Shown: positions 1 through 8,756, numbered from the stretch's first letter. The stretch: 64,000 bases of DNA from Rhodanobacter sp. B05 (GCF_002001085.1 NZ_MUNU01000009.1:1-64000); one strand, 5' to 3'. The notes: a model not told the origin generated them from the sequence alone. Numbers and translations: made by a program.

Positions 1-1
1 C

Positions 2-76
2 AACCAGGACGGCATTTACACGCTTTACTTCGCTCATCATCGGCTGGCCAGCATCGATATGCGTGAAGCCGACTAA
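2..76 (+). CDS. C-terminal end of a probable transposase (partial)
   Basis: Only the last 24 codons are inside the window, ending in TAA at 74-76. The residues (…LYFAHHRLASIDMREAD) resemble the tails of integrase-core (DDE) transposases of the IS481/ISNCY type. Just downstream, two copies of GTTACCCATGTC (80-91 and 103-114) look like the terminal repeat region of an insertion sequence. The family is an inference from a short tail; the catalytic domain lies outside the window. Confidence 0.4.
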   Translation, partial: NQDGIYTLYFAHHRLASIDMREAD

Positions 77-79
77 ACT

Positions 80-114
80 GTTACCCATGTCCTGGCACGT
101 CCGTTACCCATGTC
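80..114. repeat. Two direct copies of a 12-bp motif at a probable IS end
   Basis: GTTACCCATGTC occurs at 80-91 and again at 103-114, immediately after the stop codon of the partial transposase. Short repeated motifs just outside a transposase gene are typical of IS terminal regions. The exact IS boundary and any target duplication cannot be fixed without the other end. Confidence 0.35.
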
Positions 115-148
115 ATCGGTCTAAACAGCCACACAAAGAGAAAGTAAC

Positions 149-169
149 TCGGCCTCCGAAGGAGGCCGA
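149..169 (-). terminator. Hairpin, probable ispB terminator
   Basis: A perfect 9-bp stem (149-157 with 161-169) closes a 3-base GAA loop. Read on the minus strand it lies about 100 bp beyond the ispB stop and is followed by a T-rich run (GTTACTTTCTC). This fits an intrinsic terminator for ispB, and it may work in both directions. Confidence 0.5.
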
Positions 170-268
170 AAGCTCTTGCTCGCCAGCCAGTGAGAGCGGT
201 GCCCCGGCTACAGCAGCAGCGCGAAAACCCTTTGCTCCGAATCGACCGCGGCCGAAACACGACAACCC

Positions 269-1273
269 TCAGAACGAGCGTTGCACCGAGTAGTCGGCCA
301 GCGTGACCAGCGCATCGCGATAGTCGGACGCCGGCAGCAAGGCCAGCTCCTCGCGTGCGGCGCTGGCATGGGCGAAGGCGCGCTGGCGGGTGCGTTCCAG
401 TGCACCGGAGTCGCGGATCGAGGCGATGATGCGGTCCAGCGAATCCAGTCCGCCATGTTCGATCGCGTGGCGCAGCGACTGCGCCTGTTCGGGGCTGGCC
501 TGCTCCAGGGCGTAGATCAGCGGCAGGGTCGGCTTGCCTTCGGCGAGGTCGTCGCCGATGTTCTTGCCGAGGGTGCCGGCGTCGCTGACGTAGTCGAGCA
601 GGTCGTCGGCGATCTGGAACGCGTAGCCCAGTTCCATGCCGTAGCGGCGCAACGCGGCCACCTGATTCTCCGGCAGGCCGCCGAGGATGCCGCCGAGTTC
701 GGTGGCGGCGGCGAACAGCACGGCGGTCTTGCGTTCGATCACGGCCAGGTAATCCGCCTCGCTCACGTCGGCGTTGCCGATGTTGAGCAGTTGCAGCACT
801 TCACCTTCGGCGATGGTGTTGGTGGTGTCGGCGAGGATGCGCATGATGCGCATGTCATCGAGTTCCACCATCAGCTGGAACGAGCGCGAATACAGGAAGT
901 CGCCGACCAGCACGCTGGCGGCATTGCCCCACAAGGCGTTCGCGGTCTTGCGGCCGCGACGCAGGTCGGACTCGTCGACCACGTCGTCGTGCAGCAAGGT
1001 GGAGGTGTGGATGAATTCGATGATCGCGGCGAGCTTGACGTGGTGTTCGCCGCGATAGCCGGCAGTGCCGGCGGCCAGCACGTGCAGCATCGGGCGCAGG
1101 CGCTTGCCGCCCGAGGCGATGATGTGGTCGGCGATCTGGTTGATCAGCACCACGTCCGAGGCCAGCCGTCGTCGGATCAACGCGTCGACCCGTTGCATGT
1201 CGGCGGCCGCGAGGTCGCGTATCCGCGCGAAGTCGTGTGAGGGTCCGTTGAGGGATTCGGCGGGCGTGCTCAT
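269..1273 (-). CDS. ispB: Octaprenyl diphosphate synthase (trans-isoprenyl chain elongation)
   Basis: This 334-residue protein is a trans-polyprenyl diphosphate synthase. It adds isopentenyl units to farnesyl diphosphate to make the ubiquinone side chain. The sequence shows the substrate-binding GGKRLRP (55-61), the first Asp-rich motif DDVVDESD (96-103) and the second Asp-rich motif DDLLD (223-227); both bind Mg-diphosphate. Length matches the family (about 320-335). The start ATG at 1273 gives a normal N-terminus. It is divergent from the MFS gene at 1466, with a TATAAT-like box on each strand between them. The chain length of the product (C40) is assumed from proteobacterial IspB and not proven by sequence. 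Confidence 0.92.
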   Translation of the reverse strand: MSTPAESLNGPSHDFARIRDLAAADMQRVDALIRRRLASDVVLINQIADHIIASGGKRLRPMLHVLAAGTAGYRGEHHVKLAAIIEFIHTSTLLHDDVVDESDLRRGRKTANALWGNAASVLVGDFLYSRSFQLMVELDDMRIMRILADTTNTIAEGEVLQLLNIGNADVSEADYLAVIERKTAVLFAAATELGGILGGLPENQVAALRRYGMELGYAFQIADDLLDYVSDAGTLGKNIGDDLAEGKPTLPLIYALEQASPEQAQSLRHAIEHGGLDSLDRIIASIRDSGALERTRQRAFAHASAAREELALLPASDYRDALVTLADYSVQRSF

Positions 1274-1301
1274 GCCATGCTTCGTGAAGACGTGGGCGCC
1301 G

Positions 1302-1307
1302 ATTATA
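1302..1307 (-). promoter_or_regulatory. Candidate -10 box for ispB
   Basis: On the minus strand this hexamer reads TATAAT, 29 bases upstream of the ispB start codon. No convincing -35 was found at the right distance, so only the -10 element is proposed. Confidence 0.35.
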
Positions 1308-1421
1308 AGGGTTTGCGGGCGGGCGCTGTGCCGGTCGCCGCGACGGCGTGCCTGATCGGTGTCGCCGTCGCAGGCGATGTTCGTGACGTTCTGCCGCAGC
1401 GGGGACGCGGGCCAGGCCGCC

Positions 1422-1427
1422 TATAAT
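1422..1427 (+). promoter_or_regulatory. Candidate -10 box for the MFS gene
   Basis: A perfect TATAAT lies 39 bases before the GTG start at 1466. The sequence 17 bp upstream is GC-rich and has no clear -35 hexamer. Confidence 0.4.
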
Positions 1428-1465
1428 CGAACGCTTGTGCAATCGAACAAGGTGGGTGCGACGCC

Positions 1466-2662
1466 GTGAGCAAGCTCAGCAAGGGTGAATTGAAGACATC
1501 CTTTGCACTCTCCAGCGTGGTCGGCCTGCGCATGTTCGGCCTGTTCCTGATCATGCCGGTGTTCAGCGCCTATGCGCTGCACCTGCCGGGTGCCACGCCG
1601 CTGCTGGTGGGTTTGGCGATCGGCATCTATGGCTTCGCCCAGGCCGCGCTGCAGATACCGGTGGGCCTGCTGTCCGACCGGATCGGGCGGCACCTCACGA
1701 TCACCCTGGGCCTGCTGGTGTTCGTCATCGGCAGCGTCGTGGCGGCCTGGGCACACGGTATCCACGGGATCATCATCGGCCGCGTGCTGCAGGGCATGGG
1801 CGCCGTATCGGGCGCCAGCCAGGCGCTGGCGGCGGATCATTCGCGCGACGACAACCGCAGCAAGGTGATGGGCATCATCGGGATCAGCATCGGCGCGGCC
1901 TTCGTGCTGGCGATCGTCCTCGGCGCGCCGCTGGCGCGGATCGGCGGCCTGGCCGGCCTGTTCGGCCTGACCGCTGTGCTTGCGCTGGCCGCGATCGGGT
2001 TGCTGTGGGTGCTGGTGCCCCGGCTCGCCGAGCATCGCGCACCCGCCGCGGCGCGGCCGGGTTCGGTGTTGCGGATGCTGGTGAAGCCGCAGCTGACGGT
2101 ACTGAACGTGTCGGTTTTCATGATGCACACCATGCTGACCGCCGCGTTCGTCGCGTTGCCGCTGATGCTGAAGCAGGACACCGGCATCGCACTGGACAGC
2201 CAGTGGGAACTCTACCTGCCGGTGATGCTGATCTCCGCCGTGATCATGGGCGGCGTGCTGCGGCGGGTCACCTCGGTCGCCGGCAGCATGCGGCTGGTGC
2301 TGAGCTGTGCCCTTGGCCTGGGGCTGGCGCTGTACGGTTTCAGCCGTGCCGGTCATGGCCACCTGCTGCTGTGGCTGTCGGCGGTGGTGTTCTTCAGCGC
2401 GTTCAACCTGCTGGAGGCCAGCCTGCCGAGCCTGGTGTCGCGGCTGGCGCCGGCGCACCTGCGCGGTGCCTCGCTGGGTGCTTACGCCACCTGCCAGTTC
2501 CTGGGTGCTGGCGTTGGCGGTGTGCTGGGCGGCATGATGCTGCAGCATGCCGGCGTGTCCGCGGTGTTCGCGGCGGCGGCGACGCTGACCCTGCTGTGGC
2601 TGCCGCTGTTGCTGTGGGGACGATCACGGGTGGTTGCTGCCGGCGCGACCGTCGCCGCCTGA
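1466..2662 (+). CDS. MFS transporter, probable 12-TM drug/sugar efflux type
   Basis: A 398-residue major facilitator protein with about twelve hydrophobic segments. The cytoplasmic loop after TM2 carries the MFS signature in the form LLSDRIGRHLTI. The overall look (LRMFGLFLIMPVFSAYALHL at the start, IGIYGFAQAALQIPVG) resembles the YajR/arabinose-efflux subgroup, but the extra C-terminal domain of E. coli YajR is absent. The start is GTG at 1466; the frame has no better ATG. The substrate is unknown. It is divergent from ispB, and the DedA-rhodanese gene follows 95 bp later on the same strand. Confidence 0.8.
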   Translation: MSKLSKGELKTSFALSSVVGLRMFGLFLIMPVFSAYALHLPGATPLLVGLAIGIYGFAQAALQIPVGLLSDRIGRHLTITLGLLVFVIGSVVAAWAHGIHGIIIGRVLQGMGAVSGASQALAADHSRDDNRSKVMGIIGISIGAAFVLAIVLGAPLARIGGLAGLFGLTAVLALAAIGLLWVLVPRLAEHRAPAAARPGSVLRMLVKPQLTVLNVSVFMMHTMLTAAFVALPLMLKQDTGIALDSQWELYLPVMLISAVIMGGVLRRVTSVAGSMRLVLSCALGLGLALYGFSRAGHGHLLLWLSAVVFFSAFNLLEASLPSLVSRLAPAHLRGASLGAYATCQFLGAGVGGVLGGMMLQHAGVSAVFAAAATLTLLWLPLLLWGRSRVVAAGATVAA

Positions 2663-2757
2663 GCAGCGGGCTGGCATGCGGGATGGGGTTTGAATCCGCC
2701 GCCCGGCGCCCCCATCAAGCAGGGCCTGCGGTTCACGTACGCCTCCGGGGTTCGACG

Positions 2758-3741
2758 ATGGCACATGACATCATCCTGCTGATGGCCCAGTACGGCTTGC
2801 TGCTGGTGTTCCTCAACGTGCTGGTCGAACAGGTCGGCGTACCGGTGCCGGCAGTGCCGACCCTGATGGTGGCCGGCGCGCTGGCCGCCAGCGGCAAGCT
2901 GCCGCTGCTCGACGTGGTGGGGGTGGCGCTGCTCGCCTGTCTGCTCGGCGACCTGCTCTGGTACTGGGCCGGGCGCCGCTTCGGTGGCGGCGTGATGCGC
3001 ACGATCTGCCGCATTTCGCTGTCGCCGGATTCCTGCGTGAAACAGTCCGAACTGCGCTTCCAGCGCTGGCGCGGTCGGGTGCTGCTGGTGGCGAAGTTCG
3101 TCCCGGGCCTGTCGACCGTGGCGCCGCCGCTGGTCGGGGCGATGGGCCTGCGGCTGCCCGCGTTCCTGTGGCTGGACGGTCTGGGTTCGCTGCTATGGGT
3201 GGGTATCGCGGTGGCGCTGGGGCAGGTGTTCGCCAGCCAGATCGATGCCCTGCTCGCGGCCCTGGCCAATGCGGGCACCATGGCGTTCGAGGCGGTGCTG
3301 GCCCTGCTCGCGCTGTATATCGCGGTCAAGTGGTGGCAGCGCCGGCGCTTGTTGCGCACGCTGCGAATGGCGCGCGTCACCGTCGACGAGCTGAATGAGG
3401 CGATCGCGGCCGGACAGAGTCCGGTGGTGGTCGACGTGCGCTCCGGGATGGCGCGGATGCTGGACTCCCGGGTCATTCCCGGCGCGCTGCTGGCCGATCT
3501 GGACAGCGTCGATCGTGCCTTGCACGACATCCCGCCAGATCGCGAACTGGTGATCTATTGCAGCTGCCCCAACGAAGTCTCCGCCGCCAAGGCGGCCAAG
3601 CTGCTGATCGCGCTCGGCTACCGTCATGTGCGCCCGCTGCTGGGCGGGCTCGATGCGTGGGATTCGGCCGGCTATGCGATCGAGCGGCTGCCGCCGGACC
3701 CCGCCGCCCGCGGCGACGATCCGCTGCATTTGACCGCCTGA
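2758..3741 (+). CDS. DedA-family membrane protein fused to a rhodanese domain
   Basis: A 327-residue fusion. Residues 1-195 form a DedA/SNARE-associated membrane domain with several hydrophobic helices, including the re-entrant-loop signature around 111-130 (AKFVPGLSTVAPPLVG); such proteins act in lipid or ion homeostasis at the inner membrane. Residues 205-320 form a rhodanese (sulfurtransferase) domain with VVVDVRS at 223-229 and an active loop IYCSCPNEVS with the catalytic Cys at 268; a second Cys sits at 270. ATG 2758 is the first start giving an intact DedA N-terminus. The open frame extends further upstream, but that part reads as shadow of the MFS gene. The joint role of the two domains is not known. 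Confidence 0.85.
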   Translation: MAHDIILLMAQYGLLLVFLNVLVEQVGVPVPAVPTLMVAGALAASGKLPLLDVVGVALLACLLGDLLWYWAGRRFGGGVMRTICRISLSPDSCVKQSELRFQRWRGRVLLVAKFVPGLSTVAPPLVGAMGLRLPAFLWLDGLGSLLWVGIAVALGQVFASQIDALLAALANAGTMAFEAVLALLALYIAVKWWQRRRLLRTLRMARVTVDELNEAIAAGQSPVVVDVRSGMARMLDSRVIPGALLADLDSVDRALHDIPPDRELVIYCSCPNEVSAAKAAKLLIALGYRHVRPLLGGLDAWDSAGYAIERLPPDPAARGDDPLHLTA

Positions 3742-3842
3742 GCCGTCGCCCGATGTGCCGCCGTTCGCCGCGCACGGCCCGGTGCGGCCGGGGCTGACGC
3801 CTGTTCAGGCTGCTGCCGTCTGGACGCCGCCCCGCCCGCGGT

Positions 3843-3848
3843 TATGAT
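3843..3848 (+). promoter_or_regulatory. Candidate -10 box for ssb
   Basis: TATGAT lies 72 bases before the ssb start, in an otherwise very GC-rich stretch. A weak -35 (CTGGAC at 3820-3825) has a 17-bp spacer. The call is tentative. Confidence 0.35.
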
Positions 3849-3920
3849 AGCCAGCCAGTTTCATCACTCCGGCCGCAACCCACTGAAGAATTTGCGGCCG
3901 GCTCAACCGAGGACACACCC

Positions 3921-4439
3921 ATGGCACGTGGCGTCAACAAAGTCATCCTGGTCGGCAACCTGGGCTCGGACCCGGAGCTGCGCAGCACCGGCAGCGGCAC
4001 CAGCATCTGCAGCTTCAGTCTGGCCACCTCCGAGTCGTGGACCGACAAGCAGTCCGGCGAGAAGCAGGAACGCACGGAATGGCACCGGATCAAGATCTTC
4101 GGCCGCCTCGGCGAAATCGCCCACGAGTACCTGAAGAAAGGCCGCCAGGTCTACATCGAAGGCTCGATCCGCACCGACAAGTTCACCGGCAAGGACGGCG
4201 TGGAAAAGTACTTCACCGACATCATCGCCAGCGAGATGCAGATGCTGGGCAGCGGTGAGGGCGGCGGTGGCGGTGGTGGCAATTACCAGCGCGAGCGTCC
4301 GCAGAGCGGCGGCGGCCAGCGCCAGGGCGGCGGCAACTACGGTGGCCAGTCGCGCGGCGGTGACGATCATGGCGGCCAGTCGCGGCAGTCGCCGGCCCCG
4401 GCCGACAGCGGCTTCGCGGATGACGAGATTCCTTTTTAG
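3921..4439 (+). CDS. ssb: Single-stranded DNA-binding protein
   Basis: A 172-residue SSB that coats single-stranded DNA during replication, repair and recombination and recruits partner proteins. Residues 1-112 are an OB fold starting [19 protein letters not shown], the usual SSB opening. Residues 113-160 are a low-complexity linker rich in Gly, Gln and Arg. The acidic tip DDEIPF (167-172) is the conserved partner-binding tail. A GAGG ribosome-binding site precedes ATG 3921. A strong hairpin terminator follows at 4477. Length and layout are standard for the family. Confidence 0.97.
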   Translation: MARGVNKVILVGNLGSDPELRSTGSGTSICSFSLATSESWTDKQSGEKQERTEWHRIKIFGRLGEIAHEYLKKGRQVYIEGSIRTDKFTGKDGVEKYFTDIIASEMQMLGSGEGGGGGGGNYQRERPQSGGGQRQGGGNYGGQSRGGDDHGGQSRQSPAPADSGFADDEIPF

Positions 4440-4476
4440 CGAACGCTTAGTTAAAAACGGTGAGAAAAATATCCTG

Positions 4477-4510
4477 GAAGCCCCGTTTTACGGGGCTTCT
4501 TCTTTCTCGC
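4477..4510 (+). terminator. Intrinsic terminator of ssb
   Basis: A perfect 9-bp stem (4477-4485 with 4491-4499) closes a TTTTA loop and is followed by the pyrimidine-rich run TTCTTTCTC. It lies 38 bp after the ssb stop. Confidence 0.8.
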
Positions 4511-4566
4511 TTTGCACAGAACGCAGACTCACACGGTGCCTTGTCGTTGGCAGATCAGTCTATCGA

Positions 4567-5424
4567 TCAGGCAGTTTTGGACAGATTCTTGAATGCCATC
4601 ACCAGCGTATGCAGCGCATTGCGCGATCGGCGGTCATGTAGCGCCGAATACAGCACCGCCTCGTGCGTGGGTAGCGGAGGCAATGAAAGCGCGTGGCCGA
4701 TATCGATGGTGCCAGACGGCGCAGCACGCTTCGGCAGCACGGCGACAGCCAATCCAATCGTCGCTGCAGCCCCCACCACGGCGGCGCCCTTGCCGATAAA
4801 CACCTCCGTCCAGGCGATGCCGGCATCGTCAAGCGCACGGACCGCTGCCGCACGGATGCTGCATGTTTCCCCCTGGGTCGACAGCGGCAACGGTTGACCT
4901 GCACGCGGCTGCCAGTGCGCGGCGGCGATCCAGGCGAACGATTCGGCGAACAGCACTTCACCGTTGCGACGACGATCTTCCGGCTGCAATACCAGGGCAG
5001 CATCCAGCACGCCATCGTCGTAGGCCTTGAGCACTTCGTTCGAGCCGGCTACGCGTAGCTCGATCAGCAGATTCGGATCGTGCTCGTTCATCCGACGCAA
5101 CAAGCCGGGCAACTCGCTGCCCACCAGTTGGTGGCTGATGCCGATAACCAGCCGGCGCTGCTTCACTTCAAATGAGGCGATGGCACGCTCATGCGCCCCA
5201 ACCAACTCGCGCGCGGCCTCCATGAAAGCGGCCCCCTCGGCAGACAGCCGCACCTGGCGCGGCGTTCGCTCCAGCAGTCGTCGGCCCAACTGGTCTTCCA
5301 GGCGGCGCAATTTCAGGCTGATCGCCGATTGCGTGCTGCCCAGCGCGTCTGCGGCACGGGTGAAGCTCTGCAGCTCGGCGGTCAGGACAAACGCCTTGAC
5401 GGCATCCAGGTCGAGGGATTTCAT
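4567..5424 (-). CDS. LysR-family transcriptional regulator
   Basis: A 285-residue LysR-type regulator. Residues 1-60 are the winged helix-turn-helix (LDAVKAFVLTAELQSFTRAAD, then LGSTQSAISLKLRRLEDQLG). Residues 88-285 are the periplasmic-binding-like effector domain. It is divergent from the lipocalin-like gene at 5750, and an AT-rich intergenic stretch with a T-N11-A palindrome lies between them. The usual LysR arrangement therefore suggests it controls itself and that gene. The effector is unknown. The residues do not allow assignment to a named LysR. Confidence 0.9.
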   Translation of the reverse strand: MKSLDLDAVKAFVLTAELQSFTRAADALGSTQSAISLKLRRLEDQLGRRLLERTPRQVRLSAEGAAFMEAARELVGAHERAIASFEVKQRRLVIGISHQLVGSELPGLLRRMNEHDPNLLIELRVAGSNEVLKAYDDGVLDAALVLQPEDRRRNGEVLFAESFAWIAAAHWQPRAGQPLPLSTQGETCSIRAAAVRALDDAGIAWTEVFIGKGAAVVGAAATIGLAVAVLPKRAAPSGTIDIGHALSLPPLPTHEAVLYSALHDRRSRNALHTLVMAFKNLSKTA

Positions 5425-5436
5425 GGCTAGTCCATG

Positions 5437-5488
5437 TCATTTTTAAATGACTGAAATACACATTCATATGTTTTCTAAATGAATGATA
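5437..5488. promoter_or_regulatory. LysR box and AT-rich divergent promoter
   Basis: This stretch is clearly AT-rich against a GC-rich background. It holds ATTCAT (5462-5467), 11 bases, then ATGAAT (5479-5484): a perfect dyad with the T-N11-A layout that LysR proteins bind. A second near-palindrome TCATTTTTAAATGA lies at 5437-5450, close to the LysR start. Together they fit the recognition and activation half-sites of a divergent LysR promoter. Confidence 0.55.
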
Positions 5489-5749
5489 GCGCACACACTG
5501 CGCCGCACATCGTCAATCGAAGCGGCAAATCCGTTCGTGGGCCGGCTTCCAGCCATCATCTGAACAGGTACTTGCTCATGCGCTCGCTCTGGCACGGTCT
5601 GCTGACGCTGCACGGCCATGTCGTCGATTCGCGTCGCACGCTCCGATGGGCCGATCCGTCCGCATGGAAAGCACAACAGAACACCGAAAGGACGAATACA
5701 TCAGGCAGCCATACAGCCGATTCGGCAGAACCTCGCAGGATACCCAGTC

Positions 5750-6265
5750 ATGAAATCAGCAAAGACATTGCTATTCGCCCTACTGACCCTTCTCCCGGTC
5801 CACGCAGTCACCGCCTCGGAGCCCGATAGAATGAATACAGTGGCTGCCATCGAAGGCACCTGGGCGCTTGCCTTTGCCGACGTCAAACATCCGGATGGAA
5901 CGCGCACACATGACTACGGCGATGCTCCCAAGGGCAGGCTGCAAATCGATCATGCCGGGCACTATTCGCTGTTTATCTTCGACAGTTCTCGCCCCAGGTT
6001 CGCCGCCAATGACAAGAAAGCAGGGACGCCGAGTGAATTCCGGGACGCCGCACTGGGAACAAGCTCTCATTTCGGCACCGTCGCCATCGACCCCATGAAG
6101 GGCACGCTTACCTTCCATATCGAAGGAGCAACGTATCCGAATTGGGAGGGAACTACCCAGGTGCGCAGTTATGCACTGAGCGGTGACATGCTGAGCTACA
6201 AGGTGCCGCCGCGACCGAATGGCGATATCCCGTTGACGGGGTGGAAGAGACTACACATTGATTGA
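5750..6265 (+). CDS. Exported lipocalin-like domain protein
   Basis: A 171-residue protein with a signal peptide (residues 1-22, MKSAKTLLFALLTLLPVHAV then TAS). The mature part matches the pattern of the lipocalin-like (PF13924-type) family: IEGTWALAFADVKHPDGTR, a YG motif followed by PKGRLQIDHAGHYSLFI, and a late PNWEGTTQVRSYAL strand. Members are small beta-barrels of poorly known function. ATG 5750 is chosen because it begins the signal peptide; the open frame extends to 5618 without a convincing N-terminus. It is divergent from the LysR gene, its likely regulator. Confidence 0.65.
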   Translation: MKSAKTLLFALLTLLPVHAVTASEPDRMNTVAAIEGTWALAFADVKHPDGTRTHDYGDAPKGRLQIDHAGHYSLFIFDSSRPRFAANDKKAGTPSEFRDAALGTSSHFGTVAIDPMKGTLTFHIEGATYPNWEGTTQVRSYALSGDMLSYKVPPRPNGDIPLTGWKRLHID

Positions 6266-6372
6266 AGCGTGCAGATATCCGTTTTCGAGATCCCGTCGTG
6301 GACATCGCTGATACGAATCTCTGCGCTTCAGAATCGTTCGATGTACGGCGAGGTTTGAGTTTTGACATTGAA

Positions 6373-6738
6373 GAGCGATTCCTGCCTTCGCCGGAATGAC
6401 GAGGTCGGTTGTTTCGACTTTCGATGGGTTTCTACTCTTTTGCCGTCGTCCCTGCGAAGGCAGGGATCGCTCTTCGATTTTGCAGAGCGACTCCTGCCTC
6501 CGCAGGAATGACGAGGTCGGTTGTTTCGACTTTCGATGGGTTTCTACTCTTTTGCCGTCGTCCCTGCGAAGGCAGGGATCGCTCTTCGATTTTGCAGAGC
6601 GATTCCTGCCTTCGCAGGAATGACGAGATCGGTTGTTTCGGCTTTCGATGGGTTTCTACTCTTTTGCCGTCATCCCTGCGAAGGCAGGGATCGCACTTCG
6701 ATTTTGCAGAGCGACTCCTGCCTCCGCAGGAATGACGA
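6373..6738. repeat. Tandem array of 112-bp units (three full copies plus one partial)
   Basis: Units begin at 6373, 6485, 6597 and 6709 (the last stops at 6738), so the period is exactly 112 bp. Copies differ at only a few positions. Each unit carries a short palindromic core twice in opposite orientation (TTCCTGCCTTCGCAGGAATG and CCCTGCGAAGGCAGGG), which resembles a widespread REP-type intergenic element. The array fills most of the 508-bp gap between the lipocalin-like gene and the M1 peptidase. Open frames crossing it simply translate the repeat and are not genes. Confidence 0.9.
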
Positions 6739-6773
6739 CCTTGGAGATGACGATCGTGTAACTCGTGGTTGGC

Positions 6774-8756
6774 TTACTTCATCTGCACCGTGTTGTTGCT
6801 GCGGTCGCTGTCGGGTAGGGCGCGCGCCGGATCGAGCGTGGCGGACTTCAGCTTGCGCGTGCCGTCGACGTGGATCACGTAGCTGTGGTGTTGCATCCAG
6901 GTTTCCCACGGCACGCGCACGTCCTGCTTGCTGCCGTCGTCGTAGACGAGTTCCAGCGTGGCGGGCAGCACCAGCTGGTCGAGGTTGGCCACGGTGATGT
7001 CGACGCCCTTGCGGTAGTCGCCGTCGGTGTAGGCAACCTTGGTCACGGCCATGTCGAACTGCCAGTTGTGCTCGAACCAGCCGCGCCAGAACCAGCCGAG
7101 GTCTTCGCCGGTGTCGCTTTCCATGAAGCGGAAGAAGTCGGACGGGCTGGGGTGCCGGTAGGCCCAGGTGGCGATGTAGCGGCGGAAGGCGGGGTCGAAG
7201 CGTTCCGGGCCGATGATCTGTTCGCGCAGCAACACCAGGCCGAAGGCGGTCTTGAAGTAGGTGATCGGGTGGCGGTATTTCTCCTTGACCGCATCGGCGT
7301 AGGTCAGCGGTGGCGGTGCGTCGGCATCCTTCAGGATGGCGGCGATCTGTTCGGCCGGCGTGCCCTTGCCGGGGGCGTATTCGCTGTCGCGCTTGGGTGC
7401 GAACTTGCCGCCGTCGAAGGCCTCGGCTTCGTAGACGTCGATGAAGGTGTTGAAGCCTTCGTCCATCCAGGCGTCGCGCCGTTCGTTGCTGCCCACGATC
7501 ATCGGGAACCAGGTGTGCCCGATCTCGTGCGCGATCAGCCCCTGCAGGTCGCGGCCGGCCGCCTTCTTGTGGTCGAAGGTGATGCCCGGGTACTCCATGC
7601 CGCCGGCGGTGCCGGCCTCGTTGATGGCAACCGGCCACGGGTACGGGTAATAGGTGCGCGAGAAGAACTCGACGGATTTCTTCAGGTCCTGCGTGGCCAC
7701 GCCCCACGCCTGGTCACCGGCGCTTTCCGCCGGATAGGCCGACATCGCCAGCGCGGTCTTGCCGTCGGGCAGGTTGATCCGCGCTGCATCCCAGATATAG
7801 GCCTTCGACGCGCCGAAGGCCACGTCGCGGGTGTTCTTCATCGCGAAGTGCCAGGTCAGCGTGCCACCTTGCTGCGGACGGCTGGCCGGGTCGTCGACCT
7901 CGGCGGCGGTGCGGATCATCACGGTGGCATCACTGTGACGGGCCTGGTCCAGTCGCACGCGCTCGGTGCGGGTCAGCACGTCCTGCGGGTTGAGCAGCTC
8001 GCCGGAGCCGACCACGATCATGTCCGCGGGTACCGTGATGCTGTAGTCGAAGTCGCCGTATTCGAGATAGAACTCGCTGTTGAGGAACGGCTGCGTGTCC
8101 CAGCCGCGCAGGTCGTCGTAGACGCACACGCGCGGGTACCACTGCGCCATCTCGAAGATGTCGCCCTGCCGGTTCGCATTGACGTCGGTGCGGCCGCCGA
8201 ATTCGCCGGGCACGGTGTAGTCCCAGCGGATGTGCAGGTTCAATTTGCCGTCATGCGCCTTCAGCGGAGTCGGCAAGGTGACCTGCATGCGGGTGTCGCT
8301 GATCACCCACGTCGCGTTCTGCCGATGGCCGGCGGCATCTTCCACCTCGACCGAACGGATGTGCTCGCCGCTGGTGAATTCGGTGGGGAAATGATCGCCG
8401 CCGAAGGCGCCGCGCGCATCCTTGCGGTAGCGGTTCTGTTCCACCTGCAGCCAGATCACGTCGAGCGCGTCCGGGCTGTGGTTGGTGTAGCTGATGATTT
8501 CGCTGCCGCTGAGCTTGCGCGTCGACGGATCCAGCGTGGCCTTGATGGTGTAGTCGGCGCGGTTCTGCCAGAACGCCGGGCCGGGCCGACCACTGGCGTC
8601 GCGCATGGCGTTGGCCGGCTGCGGGTAGGTGAACGGTGCAAACGTGTGCAGCGGATTGAAATTGCCGGTAGCCGTGTCCGCCGCCTGCAGCGGCTGGCTG
8701 GCCGTCAGCAGGCACGCCACGCCGATGGCGAGACGGATGATTGTTGCTTTCGTCAT
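6774..8756 (-). CDS. Exported M1-family zinc metallopeptidase
   Basis: A 660-residue gluzincin peptidase that removes N-terminal residues from peptides. After a signal peptide (1-25) comes an N-terminal beta domain, then the M1 substrate motif in the form GGMEYP (385-390), the zinc site HEIGH (410-414) and the third zinc ligand Glu433 in MDEGFNTF, 18 residues on. The start at 8756 gives a clean signal peptide (MTKATIIRLAIGVACLL); the longer frame to 8945 overlaps the next gene. It is the last gene of a leftward operon that includes GH92, so it may act with the mannosidase on glycoprotein material. Its specificity is not visible in the sequence. Confidence 0.88.
   Translation of the reverse strand: MTKATIIRLAIGVACLLTASQPLQAADTATGNFNPLHTFAPFTYPQPANAMRDASGRPGPAFWQNRADYTIKATLDPSTRKLSGSEIISYTNHSPDALDVIWLQVEQNRYRKDARGAFGGDHFPTEFTSGEHIRSVEVEDAAGHRQNATWVISDTRMQVTLPTPLKAHDGKLNLHIRWDYTVPGEFGGRTDVNANRQGDIFEMAQWYPRVCVYDDLRGWDTQPFLNSEFYLEYGDFDYSITVPADMIVVGSGELLNPQDVLTRTERVRLDQARHSDATVMIRTAAEVDDPASRPQQGGTLTWHFAMKNTRDVAFGASKAYIWDAARINLPDGKTALAMSAYPAESAGDQAWGVATQDLKKSVEFFSRTYYPYPWPVAINEAGTAGGMEYPGITFDHKKAAGRDLQGLIAHEIGHTWFPMIVGSNERRDAWMDEGFNTFIDVYEAEAFDGGKFAPKRDSEYAPGKGTPAEQIAAILKDADAPPPLTYADAVKEKYRHPITYFKTAFGLVLLREQIIGPERFDPAFRRYIATWAYRHPSPSDFFRFMESDTGEDLGWFWRGWFEHNWQFDMAVTKVAYTDGDYRKGVDITVANLDQLVLPATLELVYDDGSKQDVRVPWETWMQHHSYVIHVDGTRKLKSATLDPARALPDSDRSNNTVQMK

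Noticed and set aside
6373-6738. Possible CRISPR array
   Set aside because: The units are tandem and contiguous with no unique spacers, and no cas genes are nearby.
6396-6997. Open frames across the 112-bp repeats (SLRRQGS-type repeats in translation)
   Set aside because: They only translate the repeat unit and have no ribosome-binding site or conserved domain.
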